Below are positions 45,307 to 60,471 of a stretch of DNA of 64,000 bases, piece by piece. Origin of the DNA: Rubrivivax sp. (GTDB lineage Bacteria > Pseudomonadota > Gammaproteobacteria > Burkholderiales > Burkholderiaceae_C); the NCBI GenBank assembly GCA_021300575.1, contig JAJTDM010000020.1, forward strand, positions 62,001 to 126,000, given 5' to 3'. The translations under genes were made by a program, and so were the position numbers. How positions within the stretch are numbered: position 1 is the first letter of the stretch; each line of letters starts with the position of its first letter. The notes below the pieces were generated by a model. That model saw only the letters and a program-made list of their open reading frames with translations. It had not been told where the DNA came from and searched no databases.

Positions 45307-48300
45307 TCAGACGAGCACGCGTTCGATGCCACCGGCGTTGGCCTGGGCGACATAGGTCTCCAGCCAGGCCGGCCCGAGGATCTGGCGCGCCATCTCCACC
45401 ACGATGTAGTCGGCTTCGAGCAGGCCTGTCTTCAAGTCATCTTCGTAGCGGCTCAGGCCCATCAGGCAGCTCGGGCACGACGTCAGGATCTTGACGTTCT
45501 GTTCGGAATGGACCTTGCCGCTCTCGCGCAACGCAGCCTCACCCCTGCGAATCTCTTCTTCCTTGCGAAAGCGGATCTGCGTCGACACGTCGGGGCGCGA
45601 CATCGCGAGCCCGCCACTCTCGCCGCAGCAGCGTTTGCTTTCCAGCACGTTGTCGCCCATCAGCGCCTTCACCGTCTTCATCGGCTCCTGCTGCTTCATC
45701 GGGCTGTGGCAGGGGTCGTGATAGAGATAGGCACCTTGCGACGCGTCACCCAGGGTGATGCCCTTCTCGAGCAGGAACTCGTGGATGTCCACGATGCGGC
45801 AGCCGGGAAAGATCTGGTCGAACTGATAGCCCTGCAGCTGGTCGTAGCAGGTGCCGCAGGACACCACCACCGTCTTGATGTCCAGGTAGTTCAGGGTGTT
45901 GGCCACGCGGTGGAACAGCACCCGGTTATCGGTGATGATCTTCTCGGCCTTGTCGAACTGCCCGGAGCCGCGCTGCGGGTAGCCGCAGCACAGGTAGCCC
46001 GGCGGCAGCACCGTCTGCACGCCCGCATGCCACAGCATGGCTTGCGTGGCCAGGCCCACCTGGCTGAACAGCCGCTCGCTGCCGCAGCCGGGGAAGTAGA
46101 AGACGGCTTCGGTCTCCGCCGTGGTGTCCTTCGGGTTGCGGATGATGGGCACGTAGTCCCGGTCCTCGATGTCCAGCAGGGCGCGCGCCGTCTTCTTGGG
46201 CAGGCCGCCGGGCATCTTCTTGTTGATGAAGTGGATGATCTGCTCGCGCACGGGCGCGGGGCCCAGCGTGGCGGGGGGCGCGGCTGTCTGCTTCCTGGCA
46301 AGACCACGCAGCAACTTGTTGGCCAAACGCTGAGCCTTGAAGCTCATGTCGGTCATGGCATGGCCGATGCGAATGGCTTGCGGGCTGGTGATGCCGATGA
46401 ACGCTGACTGCAGCGCCTGCGCCGGCCGGAAGCTCTTCTTGCCCATCTTGCGCAACAGGTTGCGCATGTTCATCGACACGTCACCGAAGTCGATGTCCAC
46501 CGGGCAAGGGCTCAAGCACTTGTGGCACACCGTGCAGTGGTCGGCCACGTCCTCGAACTCTTCCCAGTGCTTGACGCTGATGCCGCGCCGCGTCTGCTCT
46601 TCGTACAGGAAGGCCTCGATCAGCAGCGAGGTGGCCAGGATCTTGTTGCGAGGGCTGTACAGCAGGTTGGCGCGCGGCACATGCGTGGCGCACACCGGCT
46701 TGCACTTGCCGCAGCGCAGGCAATCCTTGACGCTGTCGGCGATGGCACCGATCTCGCTGCGCTGCATGATCAGCGACTCGTGGCCCATCAAGCCGAAGCT
46801 GGGGGTGTAGGCCGCGCTCAGGTCGCCCGCAAACACGCCGTCATCCGCCTGCGCCGTGCGCCCCGGCTGGCGCAGCAGCTTGCCGCGATTGAAGCGGCCC
46901 TCGGGGTCCACCCGGGCCTTGTAGTCGGCAAAGCCCTGGAGCTCCTGGTCTGACAGGAACCCCAGCTTGGTGATGCCGATGCCGTGCTCACCGCTGATGA
47001 CACCGCCCAGGCCGCGCGCCAGTGCCATGATCCGGCCCACCACCTCGTGCGCCGTCTGCAGCATGGGGTAGTGGTCGCTGTTGACGGGGATGTTGGTGTG
47101 CACGTTGCCGTCTCCGGCATGCGCGTGCAAGGCCACCCAGGTGCGGCCACGCAGCACCTCTTTGTGGATGCGCCGGCATTCGTCCAGGATGGGCGCAAAC
47201 GCGCCCCCCGCGAACACCGCTTGCAAGGGCTTGAGCACCTGCGCCTTCCAGCTCGCGCGCCAGCGCCAGTCCTGCAGCATCGCGAAGCAGGTCTGCCCGG
47301 CACCCGGCTGCCCGTCTGGCTGCACCACGTCCAGCTCATCAAGCCAGTGGCGCCACAACGCACGCACCTCGCGCAGCAGGGCGATGGCTTGCTGCACGCG
47401 GTCTTCCAGCAGCTCCGCACTTGGGATCTCGCCAGCATCATCACTCTTGCCCAACGGCAGCTGCCCCCTGGAGAAGAAGGCTTCCAGCGCATCCAGCAGT
47501 TCAAGCTTGTTGCGCAGCGACAGCTCGACGTTGATGCGCTCCACGCCTTCGGTGTACTCGCCCAGCCGATCCAGCGGGATGACCACGTCCTCGTTGATCT
47601 TGAAGGCGTTGGTGTGGCGGGCAATCGCCGCAGTGCGCTTGCGGTCCAGCCAGAACTTCTTGCGCGCGTCGGCGCTCACGGCCACGAAGCCCTCGCCACC
47701 GCGCGCGTTGGCCAGGCGCACCACCTCGCTGGTGGCGCGCGCCACGGCGTCGGCATCGTCACCCACGATGTCACCCACCAGCACCATCTTGGGCAGGCCG
47801 CTGCCCCCCGTGGCCTGGGGGCGCTTGCTCTTGGTGGCGTAGCCCACGGCCTTGAGGTAGCGGTCGTCCAGGTGCTCCAGCCCGGCCAGGAGGGCGCCAC
47901 CGGGGCGGCGCGCTTCGGCAAACATGAAGTCCTTGATGTCCACGATGCTGGGCACCGCATCCTTGGGGTTGCCGAAGAATTCCAGGCACACCGTGCGGGT
48001 GTGCGCCGGCATGCGGTGCACGATCCAGCGCGCGCTGGTGATCAGGCCGTCGCAGCCTTCCTTCTGCACCCCGGGCAGGCCGGCCAGGAACTTGTCGGTG
48101 ACGTCCTTGCCCAGACCTTCCTTGCGGAACAGCCGGCCCGGGATGTCCAGCCGTTCGGTGCGCAGCAGCTTCTTGCCGCTGGCGTCGAAGTGGCGCAGCT
48201 CGAAGCTGGCCAGCTCCACGTCGTGGATCTTGCCCAGGTTGTGGTTCAGGCGCACCACCTCCAGCCAGGTGGCCTGCGGGGTGACCATGCGCCAGGAGGC

Positions 48301-49272
48301 CAGATTGTCCAGCGCCGTGCCCCACAGCACCGCCTTCTTGCCCCCGGCGTTCATGGCGATGTTGCCGCCGATGCAGCTGGCCTCGGCCGAGGTGGGGTCC
48401 ACCGCGAAGATGAAGCCGGCCCGCTCGGCGGTGTCGGCCACGCGCTGCGTCACCACACCCGCCTCGCTGGCGATGGTGGCTACGGGGCGGTCCAGCCCGG
48501 GCAGCTGCACCATCTCCACCTCGCCCAAGGCCTCGAGCTTCTCGGTGTTGATGACCGCGCTCTTCCAGGTGAGCGGCACCGCGCCACCGGTGTAGCCGGT
48601 GCCGCCGCCACGCGGGATGATCGTCAGGCCCAGCTCGATACAGCCCTGCACCAGGCCCGCCATCTCGGCCTCGGTGTCGGGCGTGAGCACGATGAAGGGC
48701 ACTTCCACACGCCAGTCGGTGGCGTCCGTCACGTGCGAGACGCGGCTCAGGCCGTCGAATTTCAGGTTGTCTTTGGCCGTGTGACGGCCGAGCACGCGGC
48801 GCGCGGCGCGGCGCAGGTCCCACACGGCGCGGAAGTGAGCGGCAAACCGGTCCACCGCGGCGCGCGCGGCCACGAGCAACTGCTCGACCAGGGCGTCACG
48901 GGCAGCGTCCAACTCCGGGGTGCGGCGCTTCTCCACCTCCGACAAGCGGTGGCGCAGCGCGTCGATCAGCATCTGACGCCGCTTGGGGTTGTCCAGCAGG
49001 TCGTCTTCGAGATAGGGGTTGCGCTGCACCACCCAGATGTCGCCCAGCACCTCGTACAGCATGCGGGCGGAACGCCCTGTGCGGCGCTCGCCGCGCAACT
49101 GCTCCAGCAGTTCCCAGGCGCGCGCGCCCAACAGCCGCCTCACGATCTCACGGTCGGAGAACGAGGTGTAGTTGTAGGGAATCTCGCGCAGACGCGGTGC
49201 GCCTTCGTCCGCGTCCACACCAGGGGACAGGCCGGCGCCACCGGCAACCTGCAGCGGCAGAGGAGCATTCAT
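45307..49272 (-). CDS. FAD-binding / (Fe-S)-binding oxidoreductase, GlcD-GlcF-like fusion (DUF3683 type)
   Basis: [101 protein letters not shown]. Start trimmed to ATG 49272. Confidence 0.9.
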   Translation of the reverse strand: MNAPLPLQVAGGAGLSPGVDADEGAPRLREIPYNYTSFSDREIVRRLLGARAWELLEQLRGERRTGRSARMLYEVLGDIWVVQRNPYLEDDLLDNPKRRQMLIDALRHRLSEVEKRRTPELDAARDALVEQLLVAARAAVDRFAAHFRAVWDLRRAARRVLGRHTAKDNLKFDGLSRVSHVTDATDWRVEVPFIVLTPDTEAEMAGLVQGCIELGLTIIPRGGGTGYTGGAVPLTWKSAVINTEKLEALGEVEMVQLPGLDRPVATIASEAGVVTQRVADTAERAGFIFAVDPTSAEASCIGGNIAMNAGGKKAVLWGTALDNLASWRMVTPQATWLEVVRLNHNLGKIHDVELASFELRHFDASGKKLLRTERLDIPGRLFRKEGLGKDVTDKFLAGLPGVQKEGCDGLITSARWIVHRMPAHTRTVCLEFFGNPKDAVPSIVDIKDFMFAEARRPGGALLAGLEHLDDRYLKAVGYATKSKRPQATGGSGLPKMVLVGDIVGDDADAVARATSEVVRLANARGGEGFVAVSADARKKFWLDRKRTAAIARHTNAFKINEDVVIPLDRLGEYTEGVERINVELSLRNKLELLDALEAFFSRGQLPLGKSDDAGEIPSAELLEDRVQQAIALLREVRALWRHWLDELDVVQPDGQPGAGQTCFAMLQDWRWRASWKAQVLKPLQAVFAGGAFAPILDECRRIHKEVLRGRTWVALHAHAGDGNVHTNIPVNSDHYPMLQTAHEVVGRIMALARGLGGVISGEHGIGITKLGFLSDQELQGFADYKARVDPEGRFNRGKLLRQPGRTAQADDGVFAGDLSAAYTPSFGLMGHESLIMQRSEIGAIADSVKDCLRCGKCKPVCATHVPRANLLYSPRNKILATSLLIEAFLYEEQTRRGISVKHWEEFEDVADHCTVCHKCLSPCPVDIDFGDVSMNMRNLLRKMGKKSFRPAQALQSAFIGITSPQAIRIGHAMTDMSFKAQRLANKLLRGLARKQTAAPPATLGPAPVREQIIHFINKKMPGGLPKKTARALLDIEDRDYVPIIRNPKDTTAETEAVFYFPGCGSERLFSQVGLATQAMLWHAGVQTVLPPGYLCCGYPQRGSGQFDKAEKIITDNRVLFHRVANTLNYLDIKTVVVSCGTCYDQLQGYQFDQIFPGCRIVDIHEFLLEKGITLGDASQGAYLYHDPCHSPMKQQEPMKTVKALMGDNVLESKRCCGESGGLAMSRPDVSTQIRFRKEEEIRRGEAALRESGKVHSEQNVKILTSCPSCLMGLSRYEDDLKTGLLEADYIVVEMARQILGPAWLETYVAQANAGGIERVLV

Positions 49273-49546
49273 CTTTGGTTTGCGACCCCCACACGCGCCC
49301 TTTGTCTTGTACAGACCGGTGCGGCAGGGTGTCCCTGTGGATTGGTCGGGAATGCTACCGCAGTGCAGCATCCCCACGAGGACGTAGGGAAGCGCAAGCC
49401 GGGGAAACCACCGTGGCGCGGCGCACCCCGAACGTGGGAGAAACGGGTTTGTCACAAAACCTGGGGACAATCACGGCCGGACAGCCGCCCGGTGATGATC
49501 GGGTACCCCTCTGGGATCCATCCCCTCACTGCTCAACGGAGAGACC

Positions 49547-50866
49547 ATGAAGATCAAGCAACTTGCCCTGGCCATCAGCGCGCTGGCCGCCCTCGCCTCC
49601 TCCCCCGTTCAAGCACAGGCGCCGGTGGAGATCCAGTGGTGGCACTCGATGAGCGGCCAGCTCGGCGAGTGGATCGGCGGCCTGGCCAAAGGCTTCAACG
49701 ACAGCCAGAAGAACTACAAGGTGACCCCCGTGTTCAAGGGCACCTACCCCGAGAGCTTCGCCGCCACTGTGGCGGCCTTCCGGGCCGGCAACGCCCCGCA
49801 CATCGTGCAGATCTTCGAGGTGGGCACGGCCAGCATGATGGCAGCCAAGGGCGTGGTCGTCCCGGTGGACCAGGTCATGAAGACGGCGGGCATCAAGTTC
49901 GACCCCAGCGTCTACGTGCCGGCGGTGTCGGGCTACTACACCGCGCCCAACGGCCAGATGCTGAGCTTCCCGTTCAACAGCTCCACCACGGTGCTGCACT
50001 ACAACAAGGACGCTTTCAAGGCCGCCGGCCTTGACCCGAACACCCCGCCCAAGACCTGGCCTGAAGTGGCCCGGGCGGCGGCCCTGCTCAAGGCCAGCGG
50101 CCACAAGTGCCCCTTCACCACCGCCTGGCAGAGCTGGACCCAGCTGGAGAGCTTCTCGGCCTGGCACAACGTGGAGTTCGCCACCCAGCGCAATGGCTTC
50201 ACCGGCCTGAACGCGCGCCTGAACGTCACCACGCCGCTGCACGTACGCCACATCGAGAACCTGGCCAACATGGCGAAGCAAGGGTTGTTCGTCTACAAGG
50301 GCCGCAACAACGCCGCTGACGCTACGTTCCAATCCGGCGAGTGCGCGATGTACACGGGCTCATCTGCGGCCTACGGCGGCATCAAGCGCAACCTGAAGGC
50401 CGAGGCCGGCATCGGCGCGCTGCCCTACTACCCCGATGTCGCCGGCTCACCGCAGAACACCGTGATCGGCGGGGCCAGCCTCTGGGCCATCTCCGGCAAG
50501 AAGCCCGAGGAGTACAAGGCCGTCGCGGCTTTCTACCAGTACTTGTCTGACGCGAATGTGCAGGCCAAGAGCCACCAGGAAACGGGCTACCTGCCCATCA
50601 CCTCGGCCGCCTTCAAGATCACCGAAGACTCGGGCTTCTACAAGAAGAACCCCGGCACGGACGTCAGCGTCACGCAGATGATCCGCAAGACCACTGACAA
50701 GTCGCGCGGCATCCGCTTGGGCAACTTCGTGCAGATCCGCACCATCATCGACGAGGAACTCGAGCAGGTGTGGGCCGGCAAGAAGAGCGCCAAGGACGGC
50801 TTGGAAGCCATCAAGAAGCGCGGCGACGTCGAGCTGGAGAAGTTCGAGAAAGCCAACAAGGGCTGA
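49547..50866 (+). CDS. ugpB: sn-glycerol-3-phosphate ABC transporter substrate-binding protein UgpB
   Basis: Signal peptide, PVEIQWWHSMSGQLGEWIGGLAKGFNDSQKNYKVTPVFKGTYPESFAATVAAFRAGNAPHIVQIFEVGTASMMAAKG; operon context. Confidence 0.95.
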   Translation: MKIKQLALAISALAALASSPVQAQAPVEIQWWHSMSGQLGEWIGGLAKGFNDSQKNYKVTPVFKGTYPESFAATVAAFRAGNAPHIVQIFEVGTASMMAAKGVVVPVDQVMKTAGIKFDPSVYVPAVSGYYTAPNGQMLSFPFNSSTTVLHYNKDAFKAAGLDPNTPPKTWPEVARAAALLKASGHKCPFTTAWQSWTQLESFSAWHNVEFATQRNGFTGLNARLNVTTPLHVRHIENLANMAKQGLFVYKGRNNAADATFQSGECAMYTGSSAAYGGIKRNLKAEAGIGALPYYPDVAGSPQNTVIGGASLWAISGKKPEEYKAVAAFYQYLSDANVQAKSHQETGYLPITSAAFKITEDSGFYKKNPGTDVSVTQMIRKTTDKSRGIRLGNFVQIRTIIDEELEQVWAGKKSAKDGLEAIKKRGDVELEKFEKANKG

Positions 50867-50872
50867 AGCTCC

Positions 50873-51760
50873 TTGGCCGTCGAAAAGCGCGTCCTCTTCA
50901 GAAGCTGGTGGTTGCCCTGGGCGCTGGTGGCGCCCCAACTCGCCATCGTCACGGTCTTCTTCTTCTGGCCGGCAGGGCAGGCGCTGTTCCAGAGCGTGCT
51001 GCGGGAGGACGCCTTCGGCACCAGCAGCGAGTTCGTGGGTCTTGAAAACTTCAAGACCCTGTTCGCCGACGAAACCTACATCGCCTCTTTCCGCACCACG
51101 GCCGTGTTCTCGGCCCTGGTGGCTGTGATCGGGCTGTCGGTCTCGCTGCTGCTGGCCGTCATGGCCGACCGCGTGGTGCGCGGGGCCACTGCCTACAAGA
51201 CCCTGATGATCTGGCCCTACGCCGTAGCACCGGCCATCGCCGGGGTGCTGTGGCTGTTCATGTTCGCGCCGTCCATCGGCGTGGTCAGCTATGCCCTGCG
51301 TTCGGCAGGCATGGACTGGAACCACCTGCTCAACGGCGGTCACGCCATGACGCTCATCGTGCTGGCCGCCGTGTGGAAGCAGATCGCCTACAACTTCCTG
51401 TTCTTCCTCGCAGGCCTGCAGTCCATCCCCAAGAGCCTGGTGGAGGCCGCGGCCATCGATGGCGCGGGCCCCTGGCGGCGCTTCTGGACGGTGCAGTTCC
51501 CGCTGCTCACGCCCACCACCTTCTTCCTGCTCGTCATCAACATCATCTACGTGTTCATCGACACCTTTGCCATCGTGGATGCCGCCACTTCGGGCGGGCC
51601 CGGCAAGGACACGGCCATCCTGGTCTACAAGGTCTACCACGATGGCTTCAAGGCCATGGACCTGGGCGGTTCGGCGGCGCAGTCGGTGGTGCTGATGGGC
51701 ATCCTGATAGCGCTGACGGTGGTGCAGTTCCGCTACGTCGAGCGGCGGGTGCACTATTGA
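50873..51760 (+). CDS. ugpA: sn-glycerol-3-phosphate ABC transporter permease UgpA (TTG start)
   Basis: [74 protein letters not shown]. Confidence 0.95.
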   Translation: MAVEKRVLFRSWWLPWALVAPQLAIVTVFFFWPAGQALFQSVLREDAFGTSSEFVGLENFKTLFADETYIASFRTTAVFSALVAVIGLSVSLLLAVMADRVVRGATAYKTLMIWPYAVAPAIAGVLWLFMFAPSIGVVSYALRSAGMDWNHLLNGGHAMTLIVLAAVWKQIAYNFLFFLAGLQSIPKSLVEAAAIDGAGPWRRFWTVQFPLLTPTTFFLLVINIIYVFIDTFAIVDAATSGGPGKDTAILVYKVYHDGFKAMDLGGSAAQSVVLMGILIALTVVQFRYVERRVHY

Positions 51761-51798
51761 TGATGAGCGCATCTCCTTGCATCAAGGGCCGCAACTGA

Positions 51799-52656
51799 AT
51801 GGTTGAGAACCGCCCCGTCGCCACAGTGCTGTCGCACCTCGTGCTCGTGCTCGGGGTCATCATCGTCGCCTTTCCTGTCTACATCACCTTCGTGGCGAGC
51901 ACGCAGACGGCCGAGCAGATCGTGCAGAACGTGCCCATGTCGCTGTGGCCAGGTGACAACTTCCTCAACAGCTACCGCTTCGCACTGTTCGGCGGCGTCA
52001 CGGAGTACGGCACACGGGTGCCGCCGGCGGCGCCCATGCTCATGGTCAGCCTGATCAGCGCGCTGACCATCGCGCTGGGCAAGATCGCCATCTCGCTGTT
52101 GTCGGCGTTCGCGGTGGTGTACTTCCGCTTTCCCGGGCGCAGCCTGGTGTTCTGGATGATCTTCATCACCTTGATGCTGCCGGTGGAGGTGCGTATCCTG
52201 CCCACCTACAAGGTGGTGTCGGACCTCGGGCTGCTCAACACCTATGCCGGCCTGACCGTGCCGCTCATCGCCTCGGCCACGGCCACCTTCTTGTTCCGGC
52301 AGTTCTTCCTCACCATCCCCGACGAACTCGTGGAGGCCGCGCGCATCGACGGCGCCGGGCCCATGAAGTTCTTCAAGGACGTGCTGCTGCCGCTGTCGAC
52401 CACCTCGATTGCCGCGCTCTTCGTCATCCAGTTCATCTACGGCTGGAACCAGTACCTCTGGCCCTTGCTGATGACCACGGACGAGAACATGTACCCCGTG
52501 GTCATGGGCATCAAGCGCATGATTTCCGGGGGTGACGCCGCCACCGAATGGAATGCGGTGATGGCCACCGCGATGCTCGCGATGATCCCGCCCGCCCTGG
52601 TGGTGCTGCTGATGCAGAAGTGGTTCGTCAAGGGCCTGGTGGACACCGAGAAGTGA
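51799..52656 (+). CDS. ugpE: sn-glycerol-3-phosphate ABC transporter permease UgpE
   Basis: LVLVLGVIIVAFPVYITFVASTQTAEQI..ELVEAARIDGAGPMKFFKDVLLPLSTTSIAALFVIQFIYGWNQYLWPLL. Confidence 0.95.
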   Translation: MVENRPVATVLSHLVLVLGVIIVAFPVYITFVASTQTAEQIVQNVPMSLWPGDNFLNSYRFALFGGVTEYGTRVPPAAPMLMVSLISALTIALGKIAISLLSAFAVVYFRFPGRSLVFWMIFITLMLPVEVRILPTYKVVSDLGLLNTYAGLTVPLIASATATFLFRQFFLTIPDELVEAARIDGAGPMKFFKDVLLPLSTTSIAALFVIQFIYGWNQYLWPLLMTTDENMYPVVMGIKRMISGGDAATEWNAVMATAMLAMIPPALVVLLMQKWFVKGLVDTEK

Positions 52657-52704
52657 ACGGCCGGCCCGCGGCCTCCCCCTGACTGCACAGCACACACGAC
52701 ACCC

Positions 52705-53787
52705 ATGGCTTCCATCGCTCTGCGCCGCGTCGAGAAGACCTACGGCTTCGGCCCCAAGGCCTTCAAGGCCATCCACGGGGTGGAGGCCGAGATCGCCGAC
52801 GGTGAGTTCGTCGTCATCGTCGGCCCCTCCGGTTGCGGCAAGAGCACCTTGCTGCGCATGGTGGCCGGCCTGGAGGAGATCACGGGCGGCGAGATCGCCA
52901 TCGGAGCGCGCGTGGTCAACCGGCTGGAGCCGGCCGAGCGTGACATCGCCATGGTGTTCCAGAACTATGCGCTGTACCCGCACATGACGGTGTACGACAA
53001 CATGGCCTACGGCCTGCGCAACGCCAAGGTGCCCAAGGACGAGATCGAGCGCCGCGTGCAGAAGGCCTCGGGCATCCTGGAACTGGGCGGGCTGCTGGAG
53101 CGCAAGCCCCGGCAACTGTCAGGCGGGCAGCGCCAGCGGGTGGCCATGGGCCGCGCCATCGTGCGGCAGCCGCAGGTGTTCCTCTTCGACGAACCGCTGT
53201 CCAACCTGGACGCCAAGCTGCGGGCGCAGACACGCCTGGAGATCCAGAAGCTGCACCGCGAGCTGGGCATCACCTCGCTGTTCGTCACGCACGACCAGGT
53301 CGAGGCCATGACGCTGGCCCAGCGCATGATCGTGATGAACGCCGGGCGCATCGAGCAGATCGGCACGCCAGAGCAGGTCTACGGCGTGCCCGCCACCACC
53401 TTCGTGGCCAGCTTCATCGGCTCGCCGCCCATGAACCTGCTGAACGGACAGGCCACGCCCGCCGGCTTCGAGGTCGGGGGTCAGCTGCTGCCCCTGCCGG
53501 GCACGACGCCGCGGCACGGGTCGCTGACCCTGGGTCTGCGTCCCGAGCACACCGAGCCGGGTGCCGAGGGCGACCCGGCCTGCTGGCCACTGCAGGTGGA
53601 GGTGGTGGAGATGCTGGGCGCCGAGCGCCTGGTGCACGGGCGCCTGGCCGGCGCGGCCTTCACCTTGCGCATCGACGGCACGCTGACCCCGCCACGCCCC
53701 GGGCAGACGCTGCACTTGCGCGTGCCGGCCGAGCGAGTGCACTGGTTCGACCCGTCCACGGGTCAGCGCGTCGAGGCGGCCCGGTGA
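52705..53787 (+). CDS. ugpC: sn-glycerol-3-phosphate ABC transporter ATP-binding protein UgpC
   Basis: Walker [12 protein letters not shown], signature [17 protein letters not shown], Walker [16 protein letters not shown]. Confidence 0.95.
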   Translation: MASIALRRVEKTYGFGPKAFKAIHGVEAEIADGEFVVIVGPSGCGKSTLLRMVAGLEEITGGEIAIGARVVNRLEPAERDIAMVFQNYALYPHMTVYDNMAYGLRNAKVPKDEIERRVQKASGILELGGLLERKPRQLSGGQRQRVAMGRAIVRQPQVFLFDEPLSNLDAKLRAQTRLEIQKLHRELGITSLFVTHDQVEAMTLAQRMIVMNAGRIEQIGTPEQVYGVPATTFVASFIGSPPMNLLNGQATPAGFEVGGQLLPLPGTTPRHGSLTLGLRPEHTEPGAEGDPACWPLQVEVVEMLGAERLVHGRLAGAAFTLRIDGTLTPPRPGQTLHLRVPAERVHWFDPSTGQRVEAAR

Positions 53788-54530
53788 GTCCCTCGCCCTG
53801 GCCTTTGCCGCTGTGGATCGCCCACCGCGGCGCCGGCAGGCTGGCGCCTGAGAACACCCTGGCCGCCTTCCGGCTGGGGGCCGCGCACGGCTACCGCGCG
53901 TTTGAATGTGATGTGAAGCTCAGTGCCGACGACGTGCCCTTCCTGCTGCATGACGCCACCCTCGATCGCACCACGTCAGGACGCGGCGTTGCCGGGGAAC
54001 TTGACTGGTCGGCCCTCTCGCGCATCGACGCCGGCACCTGGCACAGCCGGGCCTACGCCGGTGAGCACCTGCCCAGCCTGCAAGCCCTGGCAGCCTGGCT
54101 GCGCGCCAACGCCTTCGCGCTGGACCTGGAAATCAAGCCCACGCCCGGCACCGAGCGCCACACCGGCCAGGTGGTGGGCCGGGAAGCCGCCCGACTGTGG
54201 GCCGGAGCCGATGCGCCACCGCTGCTGTTCAGCTCCTTCCAGCCCGAGGCCCTGGCCGGCGCCCGGGAGACGGCGCCGCACATCCCCCGCGCCCTGCTAG
54301 TGGACACCTTGTGGCCCGGCTGGCTCGACGTGGCACAGCAACTCGGCTGCGTCGCCGTGATCACCAACTACAACGCGATGTCGGCGCAGACGCTGGGGCA
54401 GATCCACGGCGCTGCGATGCGCGGCCTGGTCTACACCGTGAACGATCCCGCGCCTGCGGCCTGGCTGCAGTCCATCGGCATCGACGGGATCATCACCGAC
54501 GCGGTGGACCGCTTCTCGCCCGCCGCCTGA
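53784..54530 (+). CDS. ugpQ: Glycerophosphodiester phosphodiesterase UgpQ
   Basis: [58 protein letters not shown]. Confidence 0.95.
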   Translation: MSPSPWPLPLWIAHRGAGRLAPENTLAAFRLGAAHGYRAFECDVKLSADDVPFLLHDATLDRTTSGRGVAGELDWSALSRIDAGTWHSRAYAGEHLPSLQALAAWLRANAFALDLEIKPTPGTERHTGQVVGREAARLWAGADAPPLLFSSFQPEALAGARETAPHIPRALLVDTLWPGWLDVAQQLGCVAVITNYNAMSAQTLGQIHGAAMRGLVYTVNDPAPAAWLQSIGIDGIITDAVDRFSPAA

Positions 54531-54555
54531 CGGACGGGCACCCGCGCCAGGGTCG

Positions 54556-55812
54556 TCAACTCCGGTAGTCGGCGTTGATGCTCACGTAGTCGTGCGAGAG
54601 ATCGCAGGTCCAGACCGTGGCATGCGCTGGCCCGCAGTGCAGGTCTACACGCACCGTGATCTCGCTTTGCTTCATCACGCGCTGGCCGTGCTCTTCGCGG
54701 TAGTCGGGGTGGCGTCCGCCTTCGCGCACCACATGCACGTCATCCAGGAACAGGTCGATCAGGCCCTGGTCCAGGTCGTCGATGCCGGCATAGCCCACGG
54801 CGGCGAGGATGCGGCCGAGGTTGGGGTCGCTGGCAAAGAAGGCCGTCTTCACCAGGGGCGAATGCGCAATGGCGTAGGCCGCCTTGCGGCACTCGGCCTT
54901 GGTGCGTCCGCCCTCCACGCGCACGGTGATGAACTTGGTGGCGCCCTCGCCGTCGCGCACGATGGCCTGGGCCAGGCGCTGAGCGACCTCGATGACGGCC
55001 TGGCGCAGGATGCGACCGTCCTCGCTGTCCAGCGAGGTGATGGGCGCATGACCCGCGGCCTGCGTGGCCATCAGCACGAAACTGTCGTTGGTGGAGGTGT
55101 CGCCATCGATGGTGATGCGGTTGAAGCTCGCGTCAGCGGCCTCGGTCACCAGATGCTCCAGGGCTGACTGGGTGATCACCGCATCGGTGGCCATGTAGCC
55201 CAGCATCGTGGCCATGTCGGGCTTGATCATGCCGGCCCCCTTGGAGATGCCGGTCACCGTGACGGTGCGCCCACCAATCTGCACCTGCGTGGACGCAGCC
55301 TTGGGCAGGGTGTCGGTGGTCATGATGCCCTGCGCGGCTTCCGCCCAGCGCGCGCCGTCGGCAGGCGTGGGAGCGGCGGCATGGGCCAGCGCCGCGGGCA
55401 GCCCGGCTTCGATGCGATCCACCGGCAGCGTCTCCATGATCACGCCCGTGGAGAACGGCAGCACCTGCTGCGCCGCCACCCCCAGGTGCGCCGCCAGGAC
55501 GTCGCAGGTGCGCCGGGCGCGGGCCAGGCCGTCAGCGCCGGTGCCGGCGTTGGCATTGCCGGTGTTGACCACCAGTGCGCGGATGCCTCGCCCGGCGGTC
55601 ACACCCGACAGATGTTCCCGGCACAGTTGCACGGGTGCGGCGCAGAAGCGGTTCTTCGTGAACACGCCCGCCACCGCCGCGCCCTCGTCCAGCAGAAACA
55701 CCACCAGGTCACGCCGGTTGGCCTTGCGGATGCCGGCCATGGCGGTGCCGATGCGCAGGCCGGCCACGGGGTGAAGATCGGCCGGGTCAGGCGCGGACAG
55801 GTTCACGGGCAT
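54556..55812 (-). CDS. argJ: Bifunctional glutamate N-acetyltransferase/amino-acid acetyltransferase ArgJ
   Basis: [75 protein letters not shown]. Confidence 0.97.
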   Translation of the reverse strand: MPVNLSAPDPADLHPVAGLRIGTAMAGIRKANRRDLVVFLLDEGAAVAGVFTKNRFCAAPVQLCREHLSGVTAGRGIRALVVNTGNANAGTGADGLARARRTCDVLAAHLGVAAQQVLPFSTGVIMETLPVDRIEAGLPAALAHAAAPTPADGARWAEAAQGIMTTDTLPKAASTQVQIGGRTVTVTGISKGAGMIKPDMATMLGYMATDAVITQSALEHLVTEAADASFNRITIDGDTSTNDSFVLMATQAAGHAPITSLDSEDGRILRQAVIEVAQRLAQAIVRDGEGATKFITVRVEGGRTKAECRKAAYAIAHSPLVKTAFFASDPNLGRILAAVGYAGIDDLDQGLIDLFLDDVHVVREGGRHPDYREEHGQRVMKQSEITVRVDLHCGPAHATVWTCDLSHDYVSINADYRS

Positions 55813-55898
55813 GGCGATGTCTCCGGTTCATCGGCCCCGTGCAGCCGGGGCCGGTCATGCAGGTCAGGTCCCGCAGGCTGCGTCGGGCTTGCGGGCCC

Positions 55899-58646
<2,748 letters not shown>

Positions 58647-58807
58647 GCGGATGGACTCACTGAAGTGTGCTGACCCCGGCGCAACAGCGCGCAAGGAGCT
58701 CTGGCCTCACGGGCCTGGGGGGTGCGCCCCGAAGGACTCTTCCAAGCGTGCCCGCAAGGCCCGCGATGAACGCGGTACGGCTCGGTTGGGCCGCCCGAAA
58801 AAGCCCG

Positions 58808-59857
58808 TCACTTTACCACCGGGCCCCCTCGGGAATCTGTGCGCAAGGCCCTGCGGGCGGCGGCTTCCCAAGGAGCGGGCTGGGCCCCGAGAAACCGCGC
58901 CGGGTTCTGCGGCACGCCCTGCAGCAGCACCTCGAAATGAAGGTGCGGCCCTGTGGAGCGGCCCGTGTTGCCCACCTCGGCAATCACCTGGCCGCGACGC
59001 ACGATGTCGCCGGGCTTGACCAGCGCGCGATGCAGGTGCGCGTACAGGGTGGACAGCTGGTTGCCATGGTCCAGTTCCAGCGTCTGTCCGTACTCCGGGT
59101 GCACACCCAGCCCGAGCACCACGCCACCGGCGGCAGCCCGGATGGGTGTGCCGGGCTCGGCAGGGAAATCCAGGCCTGTGTGCAATGCGGTGCGCCCCGT
59201 GAATGGATCAGCGCGGAATCCGAAACCGGAACCTACCGGGCCGTCCACCGGCGTCGCGCTGGGCACCATCAGGCCACGCATGCGCTCTTCAAACAGCCGG
59301 GATTCGATGAGGGTGAACACGTCGGCATGCAGGTCTGAAAGGCCGTCCAGACCCGTCACCGTGTCGTTCAGTTCCTCCAGCGTCGGACTGCGAAGGGGGA
59401 GATAGGCGCCCCCTCGGCCCCCCACCGGGGCGGGGGTCCCGCCCGAACTGCCCGGACCAGTGCGTCCCGCACCCGGGGAGGGGGCGCCCACGGCGGGTTG
59501 CTGCAGCAGCCGCAGTTCCTCCGGCTTGACCCCAGCCAGACCGGACACCCGTTCGCTCACCGCCTCCAGGCGTACCAGCTTGGCCTGCACCTCGCCCACC
59601 TTCTGTGCGATGGCGTCCAGGTTCTCGCGCATGAACCGGTCACGCTGCGCGATTTCATCTCGCACCACCCACTTGACGACCGAACTCACCACCGGCCAGC
59701 CCTCACGCGCTGCCTTCAGGAAGAACCAGTGGTACACCGCCCCGGAGGACAACATCAAGAGGAACACCAGCCCAACGCACAGCAAGGCCAGCTGCCAACG
59801 GCTGAACTGGAACACACGGACGCGGGCGCTCACGTCATGGGTGATCATGATCTGCAT
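58808..59857 (-). CDS. M23 family metallopeptidase, membrane-anchored
   Basis: GSGFGFRADPFTGRTALHTGLDFPAEPGTPIRAAAGGVV..TLYAHLHRALVKPGDIVRRGQVIAEVGNTGRSTGPHLHFEVLLQGVPQNPARFL. Confidence 0.95.
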   Translation of the reverse strand: MQIMITHDVSARVRVFQFSRWQLALLCVGLVFLLMLSSGAVYHWFFLKAAREGWPVVSSVVKWVVRDEIAQRDRFMRENLDAIAQKVGEVQAKLVRLEAVSERVSGLAGVKPEELRLLQQPAVGAPSPGAGRTGPGSSGGTPAPVGGRGGAYLPLRSPTLEELNDTVTGLDGLSDLHADVFTLIESRLFEERMRGLMVPSATPVDGPVGSGFGFRADPFTGRTALHTGLDFPAEPGTPIRAAAGGVVLGLGVHPEYGQTLELDHGNQLSTLYAHLHRALVKPGDIVRRGQVIAEVGNTGRSTGPHLHFEVLLQGVPQNPARFLGAQPAPWEAAARRALRTDSRGGPVVK

Positions 59858-59887
59858 GGCGTGCCTCCTGGCTCTACACTTTTCGTG

Positions 59888-60196
59888 ATGCGATCTCAAG
59901 CCCCGACCGGCACCGTCACGTTGGCCGACGCCCTTCGGGAGAACCCGACTCTGGGTTCCCTGCTCGGTCGCTGGCGCTTGTCGCAGGAGTGTATGCAGGC
60001 AGCCCGCTGCGTTCTCGGGCCGGACCTGAGCGCTTCCATGCGCCCCGGCCCCGTGGAAGACAGCGAGTGGACCTTGCTGGCCGCCAGTGGCAGCGCGGCG
60101 GCCAAGTCGCGCCAACTGCTGCCCCGCATCGACCAAGCGGTTCAGGCCCTGGGCGTGGGTGTGAACAGCGTACGGATCAGGGTATCGCCGCCGTGA
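59888..60196 (+). CDS. DUF721 domain protein
   Basis: TLADALRENPTLGSLLGRWRLSQECMQAARCVLGPDLSASMRPGPVEDSEWTLLAASGSAAAKSRQLLPRIDQAV; divergent from the M23 gene near secA. Confidence 0.75.
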   Translation: MRSQAPTGTVTLADALRENPTLGSLLGRWRLSQECMQAARCVLGPDLSASMRPGPVEDSEWTLLAASGSAAAKSRQLLPRIDQAVQALGVGVNSVRIRVSPP

Positions 60197-60301
60197 GCGC
60201 CAGGCCTGCATACCGACTGGGTGATTGACCAAGGCCTGGGAGACCCGCCCTCATCACCTTGACCCATGCGCCGCTTGAGGTCCGAGCCTCAGCGAGCAAC
60301 A

Positions 60302-60377
60302 TGGTGCCGACTATCCGAATCGAACGGATGACCTCCCGCTTACAAGGCGGATGCTCTACCAGCTGAGCTAAGTCGGC
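60302..60377 (-). tRNA. tRNA-Thr (TGT anticodon), CCA encoded
   Basis: Reverse complement GCCGACTTAGCTCAGCTGGTAGAGCATCCGCCTTGTAAGCGGGAGGTCATCCGTTCGATTCGGATAGTCGGCACCA folds as a cloverleaf; anticodon loop CTTGTAA. Confidence 0.97.
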
Positions 60378-60471
60378 AGATTGCAGATTCTATGGCGCTG
60401 GCCACACGCTGCGGCGCAAGCCAGAGGCCAGGGCCCGCACTGCACCGCGCCTCGAGGTGCCAAGCTGTACG

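Noticed and set aside
43585-46407. 940-aa plus-strand ORF
   Set aside because: Antisense to the AI-2E transporter, DUF971 and part of the FAD/Fe-S oxidoreductase.
46984-50034. 1016-aa plus-strand ORF
   Set aside because: Antisense to the oxidoreductase and then out of frame over ugpB.
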